Shown here piece after piece: positions 19,731-29,077 of a stretch of DNA of 64,000 nt (within the stretch, counting starts at the first letter, position 1; each line of letters starts with the position of its first letter). Source of the stretch: Roseateles koreensis (lineage in GTDB: Bacteria > Pseudomonadota > Gammaproteobacteria > Burkholderiales > Burkholderiaceae_C). The position numbers and the translations under genes are program-made. The notes beneath the pieces are model-generated. The model had not been told where the DNA came from. It saw only the letters and a list, made by a program, of their open reading frames with translations, and did not search any database. The stretch lies in contig NZ_JAQQXS010000005.1 of the NCBI RefSeq assembly GCF_028595305.1, forward strand, positions 124,001-188,000. Reading direction: 5' to 3'.

Positions 19731-19747
19731 CTGGCACGGAATCTGCT
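19731..19747 (+). promoter_or_regulatory. Sigma-54 promoter of the porin-glnK-amtB cluster
   Basis: CTGGCACGGAATCTGCT matches the -24/-12 consensus, with GG at 19733-19734 and GC at 19745-19746 separated by exactly ten bases. Transcription would start near 19758, about 58 bases before the porin ATG. Together with the NtrC site it marks nitrogen-starvation control. Confidence 0.75.
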
Positions 19748-19815
19748 TTACTGACTTCGATGCTTTGTAAAGCGTGCCCTTCTCATCTTTTGAACAACTT
19801 GCCAGGAGTTTTACG

Positions 19816-20577
19816 ATGAAGTCAGTCTCCGTTCTGTTTGCTCTCGCTTTGGTGGCCGGCGCCATGCCTGTCTACGCTGAAGAAGCCCCCGCTGCCGCTG
19901 CAGAGGCCGCACCTGTCAGCCCCTTGAGCTTCAACGTGAGCGTGACCAATGAGTACCGCTATCGCGGTATTTCACAATCGCGCCTTGATCCCGCCTTGCA
20001 AGGTGGCGTGGACTACGCTGCCGAAAGCGGTTTCTACATCGGCGCCTGGGGTTCCACGATCAAATGGATCAAGGATGCCCCCTATAACGGTGGCGCGAAC
20101 GTCGAGATTGACCTCTATGGAGGCTACAAGACCGAGGTGGCCAAGGGCCTGACGCTGGATGTGGGCGTGCTGAATTACGTCTATCCCAGCAATGACCTGA
20201 ACCCGAGCGCCAACACGACTGAGCTCTATGCCGCGCTGACTTTCGGCCCGGTGACCGCCAAGTATTCGCACAGCGTTACTGATTTGTTCGGCAACGTCGA
20301 CAGCAAGGGCTCGGGCTACCTCGATGTGTCCGCCACCTTCGAAGTGGCCGAAGGCCTGACGGTGACCCCGCATATCGGCTATCAAAAGGTCGCGCACAAC
20401 AGCGCCGCCAGCTACACCGACTACTCCCTCACGGTGAACAAGGATTACGCCGGCCTGACCTTTGGCGCGGCCGTCATCGGCACCGACTCTGACGCCTACT
20501 ACGGCGGTTCGTCATTGACATCGATGAAGAACCTGGGCAAGACCGGTCTGGTGGTTTCCGTGAAGAAGACTTTCTGA
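19816..20577 (+). CDS. TorF family putative porin
   Basis: 253 residues. A signal peptide (SVSVLFALALVAGAMPVYA) precedes a short Ala/Glu-rich linker and a beta-rich domain beginning FNVSVTNEYRYRGISQS, the signature of the TorF/Gcw-type outer-membrane family; the chain ends in Phe (KKTF) as expected for outer-membrane barrels. CAGGAG lies upstream of the ATG. It lies 36 bases before glnK and behind the sigma-54 promoter, so a role in taking up ammonium or small nitrogen compounds through the outer membrane is suggested by context only; transport has not been shown here. Confidence 0.82.
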   Translation: MKSVSVLFALALVAGAMPVYAEEAPAAAAEAAPVSPLSFNVSVTNEYRYRGISQSRLDPALQGGVDYAAESGFYIGAWGSTIKWIKDAPYNGGANVEIDLYGGYKTEVAKGLTLDVGVLNYVYPSNDLNPSANTTELYAALTFGPVTAKYSHSVTDLFGNVDSKGSGYLDVSATFEVAEGLTVTPHIGYQKVAHNSAASYTDYSLTVNKDYAGLTFGAAVIGTDSDAYYGGSSLTSMKNLGKTGLVVSVKKTF

Positions 20578-20610
20578 TTCGATTGCTTTGACGATTTTTG
20601 CGAGGACTGA

Positions 20611-20952
<342 letters not shown>

Positions 20953-20959
20953 CGCGTTC

Positions 20960-20976
20960 CGGCGCTTATCGCGCCG
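20960..20976 (+). promoter_or_regulatory. Hairpin between glnK and amtB
   Basis: CGGCGC (20960-20965) and GCGCCG (20971-20976) with a TTATC loop. There is no T-run, so it is more likely an mRNA-stabilising or processing hairpin in the 89-base gap than a full terminator. Confidence 0.4.
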
Positions 20977-21041
20977 TCATGCGCCCGGCGCAGTCCCATT
21001 TAAATCCTCCTCATTCACCCTGCTCCCTGTTGGAGACTTCA

Positions 21042-22583
21042 ATGAAGAAACTATTTGCCTGTCTGGCTTTGGCTGCCGCGGTGCTCGCACCGGCCGCTTG
21101 GGCGCAAGACACCGCGTCTGCCCCGGCCTCGGCGGCAGTCACCGCCGTCGCTGACAGCGCTCCTGCGGCTGACACGCCAGCCCTGGCTGCTTCCGCTGCA
21201 CCTGACGCTGCAGCGTCGGGCGTGGATGCCGCTTCCGCCCCTGTGTTGGTGCCCAACAAGGGCGACACCACGTGGATGATGTTGTCCACGCTGCTGGTCA
21301 TCATGATGACGGTCCCGGGCCTGGCGCTGTTCTACGGCGGTCTGGTGCGCAGCAAGAACATGCTGTCCGTCCTGATGCAAGTGATGGTGGCCTTCTCGAT
21401 GATCGTCGTGCTGTGGGTGATCTACGGCTACAGCCTGGCATTCACCGAAGGCAATGCGTTCATCGGCGGTACGGACCGCTTGATGATGAAAGGCATCTGG
21501 GACAATGTCGCCGGAACCTTCGCCAACGCGGCCACTTTCAGCAAGGGTGTGGTCATTCCTGAGATGGTTTATGCGGCGTTCCAGGCAACCTTCGCCGGTA
21601 TCACCGCCTGCCTGATCGTGGGTGCCTTCGCTGAGCGCGCCAAGTTCTCCGCGGTGCTGGCCTTCCTGGCGCTGTGGTTCACCTTCAGCTATCTGCCGAT
21701 CGCGCACATGGTCTGGTTCTGGGCTGGCCCGGACGCCTACACCAGTGCCGCCGTCGTTGACAAGGTCAACAGCACCGCCGGCCTGATGTGGCAATGGGGC
21801 GCGCTGGACTTCGCTGGCGGTACCGTCGTGCACATCAATGCCGCTGTGGCGGGCTTGGTGGGTGCTTTCATGATCGGCAAGCGCATCGGCTACGGCAAAG
21901 AAGCCTTCACGCCGCACAGCCTGACGCTGACCATGGTGGGTGCCTCGCTGCTGTGGGTGGGTTGGTTCGGTTTCAACGCCGGCTCCGCGCTGGAAGCCAA
22001 CGGCACTGCCGCCCTGGCCTTCATCAACACCTTCATTGCCACGGCTGCTGCCGTGTTGGCTTGGTCTGCAGGTGAAGCACTGCACAAAGGCAAGGCCTCG
22101 ATGTTGGGTGCCGCTTCGGGTGCTGTGGCTGGCTTGGTTGCCATCACACCGGCTGCCGGCAACGTCGGTATCGGCGGTGCCTTGATCGTTGGTGTCATCG
22201 CCGGCTTTGCCTGCCTGTGGGGTGTGTCCGGCCTGAAGAAGATGCTGGGCGCTGACGACTCGCTGGACGTCTTCGGCGTGCATGGTGTGGGCGGCATCAT
22301 TGGTGCTTTGCTGACCGGTGTGTTCAACTCCCCCGCGCTGGGTGGCCCGAGCTTTGTGGGTGACTGGGTGACCGCCACTTCGGTGACGCCCGACGCTTAC
22401 TCGATCGCAGCCCAAGTGCTGGTTCAGGCCAAGGCCGTCGGTTTGACGGTGGTCTGGTCTGCCGTGGTCTCCGTGATCGCCTTCAAGATCGTTGACATGG
22501 TCATCGGCCTGCGCGTGACGGAAGAAGAAGAGCGCGAAGGTCTGGACATCAGCTCGCACGGCGAGACGGCCTACCACAAGTAA
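21042..22583 (+). CDS. amtB: Ammonium transporter AmtB
   Basis: 513 residues. It begins with a cleavable-looking signal (KKLFACLALAAAVLAPAAWA) and an Ala-rich periplasmic segment of about 60 residues, then eleven membrane segments. Conserved blocks include MTVPGLALFYGGLVRSKN, the first channel histidine in GGTVVHINAAVAGLVGA and the second in DVFGVHGVGGIIGALLTGVF. The ammonium channel is gated by GlnK, whose gene is just upstream. GGAG precedes the ATG. A terminator follows 40 bases after the stop. The Ala-rich leader is longer than in E. coli AmtB but usual for relatives in this bacterial group. Confidence 0.95.
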   Translation: MKKLFACLALAAAVLAPAAWAQDTASAPASAAVTAVADSAPAADTPALAASAAPDAAASGVDAASAPVLVPNKGDTTWMMLSTLLVIMMTVPGLALFYGGLVRSKNMLSVLMQVMVAFSMIVVLWVIYGYSLAFTEGNAFIGGTDRLMMKGIWDNVAGTFANAATFSKGVVIPEMVYAAFQATFAGITACLIVGAFAERAKFSAVLAFLALWFTFSYLPIAHMVWFWAGPDAYTSAAVVDKVNSTAGLMWQWGALDFAGGTVVHINAAVAGLVGAFMIGKRIGYGKEAFTPHSLTLTMVGASLLWVGWFGFNAGSALEANGTAALAFINTFIATAAAVLAWSAGEALHKGKASMLGAASGAVAGLVAITPAAGNVGIGGALIVGVIAGFACLWGVSGLKKMLGADDSLDVFGVHGVGGIIGALLTGVFNSPALGGPSFVGDWVTATSVTPDAYSIAAQVLVQAKAVGLTVVWSAVVSVIAFKIVDMVIGLRVTEEEEREGLDISSHGETAYHK

Positions 22584-22623
22584 CACAAACGGTGCTCGAA
22601 GCGCGCAGGTCGCGCTTCCAACG

Positions 22624-22660
22624 AAAAGCCAGCCGGACGAATGTCCCGCTGGCTTTTTCT
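22624..22660 (+). terminator. Terminator after amtB
   Basis: GCCAGC-GGAC pairs with GTCC-GCTGGC (one bulged base on each side), followed by TTTTTCT. It ends the porin-glnK-amtB unit. Confidence 0.75.
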
Positions 22661-22994
22661 ATGGGGTTGGCCCCATGCGATTTGATTCATAACGACCGGT
22701 GTAAACCTAAAGCTGACGTGTACTTTGCTCGGTGCCAGATCGTCTGTGACCAGGAGCTAGAACTGCGGGAGATCACGAGGCTTGCGTTGGCCCACGACTT
22801 CGAAGGTGTGAGTGCACCCGGCATACGTGACCGCAACAAAGCAGACAAGGCCATCGCTGGGCGGGCTGCCACCTATGCTCAAGTGGAATAGCGCCCAGGT
22901 GGAGACGCCCGCTGGGTGAGCCCCAGCAATCGTGTCAACGTGGCAAAGGGAGACTTACCTTCGTCTTTGAGCGAGACCGGCAAGACAACCCGCT
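22661..22994. other. No recognisable gene
   Basis: About 330 bases after the amtB terminator. Short open frames exist on both strands (a plus-strand frame to 22891), but none has a convincing start, length or family. Base composition is less GC-rich than the flanks. It could be decayed coding sequence. Confidence 0.5.
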
Positions 22995-23402
22995 TTACTT
23001 GGCTTGCCAAAGCCTCCAAGTCAATGCAGCAGCCAAGAGCATCAGACCGGGCCTGAATAGAAACGTAAAGATCAAATACTGCGAGGGCGAATGCTCCCAG
23101 CCTTTGAATTGAGACACAAACGCTACCAGAGCCAAAACTGCAATCGCGGCCACCGAGCATTTCAAAACGTGTTGACGCCGCTTTGTAGTTAAAACGAAGG
23201 CAATGGCACCGCCCAGCCACAACAGGAATGGCGGTAGGAAGGCGTAAAAAAATGAATCCCAAACTTGGCCGGTGGAAAGCTCACCATGCCATGGGTGTTG
23301 CAGCCTGTAGAAACCCATGAACACGCCTATTGTCATCGGGTAGCCAATGAGCAGCCCCAGGAGTGCGCCAACAATGACCAAGATCGCAACCCGAGGTCTC
23401 AT
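22995..23402 (-). CDS. Small hypothetical membrane protein
   Basis: 135 residues from ATG 23402; an ATG four codons upstream is possible. Four hydrophobic segments are seen: VAILVIVGALLGLLIGYPM, FLPPFLLWLGGAIAFVL, CSVAAIAVLALVAFV and FTFLFRPGLMLLAAALTWRL, with basic residues in the loops (TTKRRQH). I recognise no family. It stands alone between poorly coding stretches, with lower GC than its neighbours, which may indicate acquisition by transfer. The regular spacing of hydrophobic and charged residues argues that it is a real gene. Confidence 0.5.
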   Translation of the reverse strand: MRPRVAILVIVGALLGLLIGYPMTIGVFMGFYRLQHPWHGELSTGQVWDSFFYAFLPPFLLWLGGAIAFVLTTKRRQHVLKCSVAAIAVLALVAFVSQFKGWEHSPSQYLIFTFLFRPGLMLLAAALTWRLWQAK

Positions 23403-23702
23403 TGCAAGTCCCAAAGCCAGACCTCTTTTGACTGTTCAAAGTCAGAAAACGTTCCTTCCCAACTCAGGCCAAGATGCAAACGAAGCCATGTGAATTGACT
23501 GCCCTTCATATTCCTTCAGTTGCAAATGGCATCAGGTCATTGCTTTCGTTGGTGCGGGGGAAAAGGTATCTCGCTGAAGATGTTGTAGGGCTTCGTTTGG
23601 CTTGTCTGTCCCCTGAAACCGGGTCGGGGCTATCCACACCTTTTTCGTGGAGCCTCGGCCATCAGGGCAACGCAAATTGCCGATGTGATTTGCGCCGACT
23701 GC
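23403..23702. other. Intergenic stretch without a recognisable gene
   Basis: 300 bases between the small membrane protein and the response regulator. It is less GC-rich than the flanks. A weak inverted repeat (GGCT-CCAC / GTGG-GCC, around 23628-23654) is the only structure noticed; no gene was found. Confidence 0.5.
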
Positions 23703-24101
23703 TCAGGGGGTTTGGGGATCGACCGGATGCGCTTTGCGGGCGCGCAACAGCACTTCAGTCAACTCCAGTAGCTTGGCTGGGCTGAAGGGCTTGCCCAAAA
23801 AGAAGTTGGCCCCAGCATCCAGCGCGCGTTGCTTGGCACGGGCGTCCGCGCTGACCATCACGATCAGCATGCCGGCCAGTGAAGGCTCTGCGCGCAGACG
23901 CTGACAAGTTTGGACGCCATCAATCTCACCGGGCATCATCACGTCGAGAAACACCAGATCAGGGCGCAATGTCTGCGCCATCGACAGGCCTAAAGTCCCG
24001 TTCGGCGCTTCTTGCAAGGTCACATCGCAGTCTTCAAGGGACCAGCGAATCAGCCGCCGAATTTCAGCGTTATCGTCAATGATCAGAACCTTGGATGTCA
24101 T
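23703..24101 (-). CDS. Stand-alone response regulator receiver protein
   Basis: 132 residues, a single CheY-like receiver domain with no output domain. The acidic pocket is D9/D10, the phosphoacceptor D53 (LVFLDVMMPG), the switch residue S84 (VMVSAD) and the lysine K104 (LGKPF). All key residues are present. Such proteins pass phosphate to or bind another protein; no histidine kinase is adjacent, so the partner is unknown. It is divergent from gshA with 161 bases between start codons. Confidence 0.88.
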   Translation of the reverse strand: MTSKVLIIDDNAEIRRLIRWSLEDCDVTLQEAPNGTLGLSMAQTLRPDLVFLDVMMPGEIDGVQTCQRLRAEPSLAGMLIVMVSADARAKQRALDAGANFFLGKPFSPAKLLELTEVLLRARKAHPVDPQTP

Positions 24102-24262
24102 AGGCAGCGATAAAAAGCGGGCTCGTGGCAGATATTAGAACGTTTATGCGCAGCTCAATGCATGGGCGGGTCTTGGCATCCTTGCATTTGGCCTCATCTG
24201 TCAACCCTCCCGGGGCCGAGCGGCGCTCCTAGAATGATGTCATCTCTCTTGCGAGCACCCCT

Positions 24263-25552
24263 ATGGTTCCCCATCTCATCACTGCACTGACCGGCCCGAT
24301 CAATGAGTTGGAGCAACGCGTCCTGGAGTCCATGCCGGCGATCGAGCGCTGGTTCCGTCTGGAGTGGATGGAGCACACTCCGCCGTTCTACAGCTCAGTG
24401 GATCTGCGCAATGCGGGCTACAAATTGGCACCGGTTGATACCAATTTGTTCCCCGGCGGGTTCAATCACTTGACGCCCGATATGTTGCCCCTGGCGGTTC
24501 AGGCCGCCATGGCTGCTATCGAGAAGATTTGTCCCGAGGCCAAGAACCTGCTGCTGGTGCCGGAAAACGACATTCGCAATAGTTTTTATCTCAGCAATCT
24601 TGCGACCTTGGTTCGCATTTTCAGTCAGGCGGGTTTGAACGTCAGGCTGGGCAGTCTGGACCCGACCGTCACTGGGCCGACCGAGTTGTCACTGGCTGAC
24701 GGCAGCGCCCTGACCCTGGAGCCCCTGCTGCGCACCCGCGGCCGGGTCGGGCTGAAGGGCTTCGACCCCTGTACGGTGCTGCTGAATAACGCCTTATCTG
24801 CTGGGGTGCCGCGCAGCATCGAGCACTTGCACGAGCAATACCTGTTGCCGCCGCTGCATGCCGGTTGGCCCAGCCGGCGCAAGAGCCAGCATTTCAAGGC
24901 CTATGAGGAAGTGGCCAAGAAGTTCTCCAAACTTCTGGGCATGGACTCTTGGTTGATCAACCCCATGTTCATTCCCCTGCAAAGTGCGGACTTCAGCGCC
25001 GGGCAGGGGCTGGAGGCCTTGCAGACCCAGGTGGATGCGGTGTTGAGCAAAACGCGCCGCAAATACAAGGAATACGGCATTCAGGAGAAACCTTTTGTCG
25101 TCATCAAGCCCGACGCGGGCACCTATGGCGCGGGGGTGTTGACGGTTCGCGATGCCAAGGAGTTGCCGGAGTTGATGCAGCGTAGCGCTTGGGGTAGGGG
25201 GCCGGACGGGGCGTCCGCGCACCAGATCGTTGTGCAAGAAGGCGTGGTGACGCACGAGCGGGTGCACGATGCGGTGGCCGAACCCGTGGTCTACATGATG
25301 GACCGCTATGTGGTGGGCGGTTTCTACCGTGTTCATGCCGAACGCGGGGTGGACGAAAACCTGCACGCGCCCGGTGCGAGCTTCGTGCCACTGGCCTTTT
25401 CGCAAGCCTCCCAACTGCCGCGCCCGGGTGAAAAGCCTGGCGTCAGCGCGCCTAACCGTTTTTATATGTATGGCGTTATTGCGCGTCTGGGTATGCTGGC
25501 GGCCAGCTATGAGTTGGAAGTCACCGACCCAGAGGCTGAGGTTTACGCCTGA
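24263..25552 (+). CDS. gshA: Glutamate-cysteine ligase
   Basis: 429 residues, of the proteobacterial GshA family that differs from the E. coli type (blocks TPPFYSSVDLRNAGYKLAPVDTNLFPGGFN..., PENDIRNSFYL, VVIKPDAGTYGAGVLTVRD, YMMDRYVVGGFYRVH). It makes gamma-glutamylcysteine, the first step of glutathione synthesis. The segment KPDAGTYGAGV is glycine-rich and ATP-binding in appearance. gshB, the second step, is on the same strand at 31112 after four intervening genes. A TAGAAT -10-like hexamer lies at 24230-24235. The neighbouring kup gene starts 110 bases after its stop. Confidence 0.9.
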   Translation: MVPHLITALTGPINELEQRVLESMPAIERWFRLEWMEHTPPFYSSVDLRNAGYKLAPVDTNLFPGGFNHLTPDMLPLAVQAAMAAIEKICPEAKNLLLVPENDIRNSFYLSNLATLVRIFSQAGLNVRLGSLDPTVTGPTELSLADGSALTLEPLLRTRGRVGLKGFDPCTVLLNNALSAGVPRSIEHLHEQYLLPPLHAGWPSRRKSQHFKAYEEVAKKFSKLLGMDSWLINPMFIPLQSADFSAGQGLEALQTQVDAVLSKTRRKYKEYGIQEKPFVVIKPDAGTYGAGVLTVRDAKELPELMQRSAWGRGPDGASAHQIVVQEGVVTHERVHDAVAEPVVYMMDRYVVGGFYRVHAERGVDENLHAPGASFVPLAFSQASQLPRPGEKPGVSAPNRFYMYGVIARLGMLAASYELEVTDPEAEVYA

Positions 25553-25662
25553 GGCGGAGTCGGGCGGCGCCAACGCTTTGGGGTGATTTGATGCACTGCA
25601 GCAAATCTGAGCGCAGAATATCGACTTTCGATCAACGCGGCATTTAAGGCCGTGCCAAATTC

Positions 25663-27546
25663 GTGAGTTCAGAAAAATCGGTGCGCAGCCCTTCTGCGTT
25701 GGCGGCGCTAACGCTGGGTGCATTGGGCGTCGTCTATGGCGACATTGGTACCAGCCCGCTTTATGCGCTGAAAGAAGTGTTCAACGCCGGCCATGTGCCC
25801 TTGACCCCTGAGAACATCATCGGGATCTTGTCCCTGGTGTTTTGGACGCTCACCATCGTAGTGTCTCTGAAGTATGTAGCCCTCATCATGCGGGCCAGCA
25901 ACAACGGCGAAGGCGGCACCATGGCCTTGCTGGCGTTGGCTGGGCAAACGGTGTCGGGCCGGCCCCGGCTGAAGCTGGCCTTGCTGCTCATGGGCATCAT
26001 GGGGGCGGCCATGTTCTATGGTGACGGTGTGATCACCCCGGCCATTTCCGTGTTGTCGGCCATCGAGGGTCTTGAACTGGTCACGCCGGCGTTTCAGCCC
26101 TATGTGGTGCCCATCACCTTGGGCATTTTGCTGGGCTTGTACGCCATTCAAAAGCACGGCACCGGCGCCATGGGGGTGATGTTTGGCCCGATCACCTTGG
26201 TCTGGTTCTTTGTCATCGCCTACTTCGGTTTGATCTGGATCTTGCGCGAGCCTGCGGTGCTGGCGGCGATCAACCCGGTCCACGCGCTGAGTTTTGCCCT
26301 CACCCATGGCCACGTCACCTTGATTGTGCTGGGGGCGGTGTTTCTCTCCGTGACCGGTGCGGAAGCCCTGTACGCAGACATGGGCCATTTCGGCCCCACG
26401 CCGATTCGCCTTGCCTGGTTCTTGCTGGTGTTTCCGGCCCTGGTGATGAACTATTTTGGGCAGGGCGCTTTGCTGTTGGCGCAACCTGCCGCAGTGGAGA
26501 ATCCGTTCTTTCGCATGGTTCCCGAGGCATTTTTGCTGCCCATGGTGGGCCTGGCGGCCATGGCCACTGTGATCGCGTCGCAGGCCACCATCTCCGGCAC
26601 TTTCTCGGTCACCAAGCAGGCGATTCAGCTGGGCTACCTGCCGCGGATGCGGGTCATCCACACCTCCATCAAGGAGACTGGCCAGATCTATATCCCGGCG
26701 GTCAACTGGATGCAGTTTGGCGCCATCATTGCTGCGGTTGCCTTGTTCGGTTCTTCATCGGCGATGGCCACCGCCTACGGCATCGCGGTGACCGCCACCA
26801 TGGTGTTGACCACGCTGATGACCTTCTTCGTCATTCGCTACCTTTGGAAATACCCGGCTTGGCTGTGCTGGAGCGCGACCGCCTTTTTCCTGTCCATTGA
26901 GCTGGTGTTTTTGTCGTCCAACATTCTCAAGGTGTTCTCGGGCGGTTGGTTCACCCTGGCCATTGCCGCTGCGGTTTTCACCGTCATGCTGACCTGGAAG
27001 CAGGGTCGCCGCTTGCTGGCCGCCAAGCTGCGTGAAGATGCTATCGATCTGCGCAGCTTTTTGGAGGCTGTCTTTATCAGCCCACCGCATCGGGTGGTGG
27101 GGTCCGCCGTGTTCTTGTCGGCTGAGCCGGGCATGACGCCCAACGCCTTGCTGCACAACCTCAAGCACAACAAGGTGCTGCACGCACAGAACGTCTTTGT
27201 CACTGTCAAGCACCATGAGGTGCCCTGGATCGACCCCGAGCAGCGTGTTCGCATCGAAGACCTCGGTCACCACTGCTGGCAGGTCAGCCTGAACTTCGGG
27301 TTCAAGGACGAGCCCGATGTGCCGCAGGCGCTCACCCTGCTGAAGCCGCATGGCGTGGTGCTTGACGATATGGAAACGAGTTACTTCCTCTCACGCGATA
27401 TCGTTATCCCGACCATCGGTAGCGGTATGGCCTTGTGGCGTGAAAAGCTGTTTGCCAGCATGCACCGCAATGCCTCTGCCGCGGCAGACTTTCTGCACCT
27501 GCCCGCCAACCGGATTGTGGAGTTGGGCTCCAAGGTGGAGATTTAG
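25663..27546 (+). CDS. kup: Kup potassium/proton symporter
   Basis: 627 residues, starting with GTG at 25663. The Kup signature is complete: [25 protein letters not shown], then [13 protein letters not shown] and [20 protein letters not shown]. Twelve membrane segments fill about 10-450, followed by a cytoplasmic domain of about 150 residues. It takes up K+ with protons at the inner membrane. No Shine-Dalgarno is clear before the GTG. A very strong terminator follows 26 bases after the stop, so it is the end of its transcription unit. Confidence 0.95.
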   Translation: MSSEKSVRSPSALAALTLGALGVVYGDIGTSPLYALKEVFNAGHVPLTPENIIGILSLVFWTLTIVVSLKYVALIMRASNNGEGGTMALLALAGQTVSGRPRLKLALLLMGIMGAAMFYGDGVITPAISVLSAIEGLELVTPAFQPYVVPITLGILLGLYAIQKHGTGAMGVMFGPITLVWFFVIAYFGLIWILREPAVLAAINPVHALSFALTHGHVTLIVLGAVFLSVTGAEALYADMGHFGPTPIRLAWFLLVFPALVMNYFGQGALLLAQPAAVENPFFRMVPEAFLLPMVGLAAMATVIASQATISGTFSVTKQAIQLGYLPRMRVIHTSIKETGQIYIPAVNWMQFGAIIAAVALFGSSSAMATAYGIAVTATMVLTTLMTFFVIRYLWKYPAWLCWSATAFFLSIELVFLSSNILKVFSGGWFTLAIAAAVFTVMLTWKQGRRLLAAKLREDAIDLRSFLEAVFISPPHRVVGSAVFLSAEPGMTPNALLHNLKHNKVLHAQNVFVTVKHHEVPWIDPEQRVRIEDLGHHCWQVSLNFGFKDEPDVPQALTLLKPHGVVLDDMETSYFLSRDIVIPTIGSGMALWREKLFASMHRNASAAADFLHLPANRIVELGSKVEI

Positions 27547-27572
27547 GTCGATTGAGGAGAGATGACTACCGA

Positions 27573-27611
27573 GCAAACGGGGGCCCAAGCGGCCCCCGTT
27601 TGCATTTTCGG
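27573..27611 (+). terminator. Strong terminator after kup
   Basis: A perfect 13-base-pair stem (27573-27585 with 27591-27603) with loop CAAGC, followed by ATTTTCGG. The stem could also work in reverse, but no minus-strand gene ends here. Confidence 0.85.
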
Positions 27612-27747
27612 CAGTCAGCGATGTTTGTATGGCGGGCAGCTACAAACCGATTAACTGCGCATTGCACCATCTATATTCAGAGTTAGCATGGGGCCTGATC
27701 TCCCCGGAACATTAAGGTATCGCTCAAGGTCATGGAAGGGTGATTGA

Positions 27748-29070
27748 ATGAGCCTCAGTGCCAAATTCCTGCTGGTTATTGCCTCGCTGACGGCGGGGCT
27801 GCTGATCGTGACGATCAGCGCCTTTCTGATGATTCGTGATGTGCAGCAGGATACCGAAGCCATGAGCAATCATGTCTTGCCGGCCGTTGAAACTTTCGAC
27901 GCCCTGGAGGTGAATCTGCACAAGAACCGGTCCATTGTTCTGGAGTTGCTGCATTCGCACAGTGCCGATGAGGTGACGGGTTTGCTGGAGGAATACAAGG
28001 AGGCGACCAACAGCACTAGCCGTTTGCTGGACGAGGTTCGCCTGCGCTTCACCCGTACCGAGTCTGACCGTGCGCTCTATCAAGACATCATTCAGGCCCG
28101 AAGTAAGGTCGTGCGAGAGCGCACGGCCATCATTGCCTTGGTTCAGGCCGGGCGAGCCGCCAATGGGTTGGAAAAATGGCAGGCCTTGGATGCCGACATC
28201 GATGTGGTGGAAGGACTTTATCGCGAGGGTCGCAGGCGGACACAAAACACCGCGCATGAGGTGCTGCTGGCGTCCCGGGAAACCCTGGCGTCTTCGAAAA
28301 ACAGGGCCATCGCCCTGACTTTGATCGCCATTTCGGTGGGCCTTGTGCTGGCGGTAACGGTGTATCGCAAGATAGCCAAACCAATTCAGGACTTGTCGCA
28401 AGAGTTGCAGGTGTTTCAGCAATCACCCGATCTGAACATGCGATTCGAGGTGCGGTCCATGTCTGAGCTGGAAGTGATTTCGCGCTCCTTGAACATGCTG
28501 ATGGATTGGGTGCGTGACAACGCCCGACAGCAAGAGATGCAGCGCGACATGATTTCGCGCATGGCCAACCATGACAATCTGACCGGCCTGCCCTTGTGGC
28601 GGTTGGGCAAAGATCGTTTGCTGATGGCGATGGCGCAGGCCGACCGAGCCCGCCAGAATTTTGCGCTGATGTTTCTCGATCTGGATGGTTTCAAGGCGGT
28701 CAACGACACCCATGGGCATGCCGCTGGCGATGCGGTGTTGAAAGAGGTTGCGCAGCGCTTGAGTCAGCAGTTACGTCATGTGGACACCGTGGCCCGCATA
28801 GGGGGCGACGAGTTTGTGGTCATCCTGGGCCCGGTGGCTGACGAGGCGGTAGCGCGGCACATTGGCGGGCGAATCATCGCTGCCTTGACGCACCCCATCC
28901 ATTTTCAAGACCAGCCTTTGTTGGTGGGCGTCAGCATTGGTATGGCGATTTATCCCCAGCATGGCAAGGACGCCGACACCCTGCTCAAGGCGGCCGATCA
29001 GGCGATGTATGCGGTCAAGAGGGCGGGCAAGAACAACTTTGCTTTCGCGATGGACCCGAGCGACGCCTGA
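27748..29070 (+). CDS. Membrane-bound diguanylate cyclase (HAMP-GGDEF)
   Basis: 440 residues. Two membrane helices (about 7-29 and 186-206) enclose a helical periplasmic sensor of about 155 residues that resembles four-helix-bundle chemoreceptor sensors. A HAMP region (about 207-260) precedes a GGDEF domain: DNLTGLPLWRLGKDRL, then GGDEF at 352-356. The inhibitory site RxxD (R343-HV-D346) is present five residues before it, so product inhibition is expected. It should make cyclic-di-GMP. Nothing of the partner phosphodiesterase is adjacent; the HD-GYP relative at 12947 lacks its catalytic pair. Confidence 0.9.
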   Translation: MSLSAKFLLVIASLTAGLLIVTISAFLMIRDVQQDTEAMSNHVLPAVETFDALEVNLHKNRSIVLELLHSHSADEVTGLLEEYKEATNSTSRLLDEVRLRFTRTESDRALYQDIIQARSKVVRERTAIIALVQAGRAANGLEKWQALDADIDVVEGLYREGRRRTQNTAHEVLLASRETLASSKNRAIALTLIAISVGLVLAVTVYRKIAKPIQDLSQELQVFQQSPDLNMRFEVRSMSELEVISRSLNMLMDWVRDNARQQEMQRDMISRMANHDNLTGLPLWRLGKDRLLMAMAQADRARQNFALMFLDLDGFKAVNDTHGHAAGDAVLKEVAQRLSQQLRHVDTVARIGGDEFVVILGPVADEAVARHIGGRIIAALTHPIHFQDQPLLVGVSIGMAIYPQHGKDADTLLKAADQAMYAVKRAGKNNFAFAMDPSDA

Positions 29071-29077
29071 CGGCGTT

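Noticed and set aside
21051-22586. A 511-codon minus-strand frame opposite amtB
   Set aside because: Covers a confident ammonium transporter gene; composition is His/Gln-rich and without motifs.
22592-22891. A 99-codon plus-strand frame after amtB
   Set aside because: It begins before the amtB terminator and crosses it, and no family or good ribosome site was seen.
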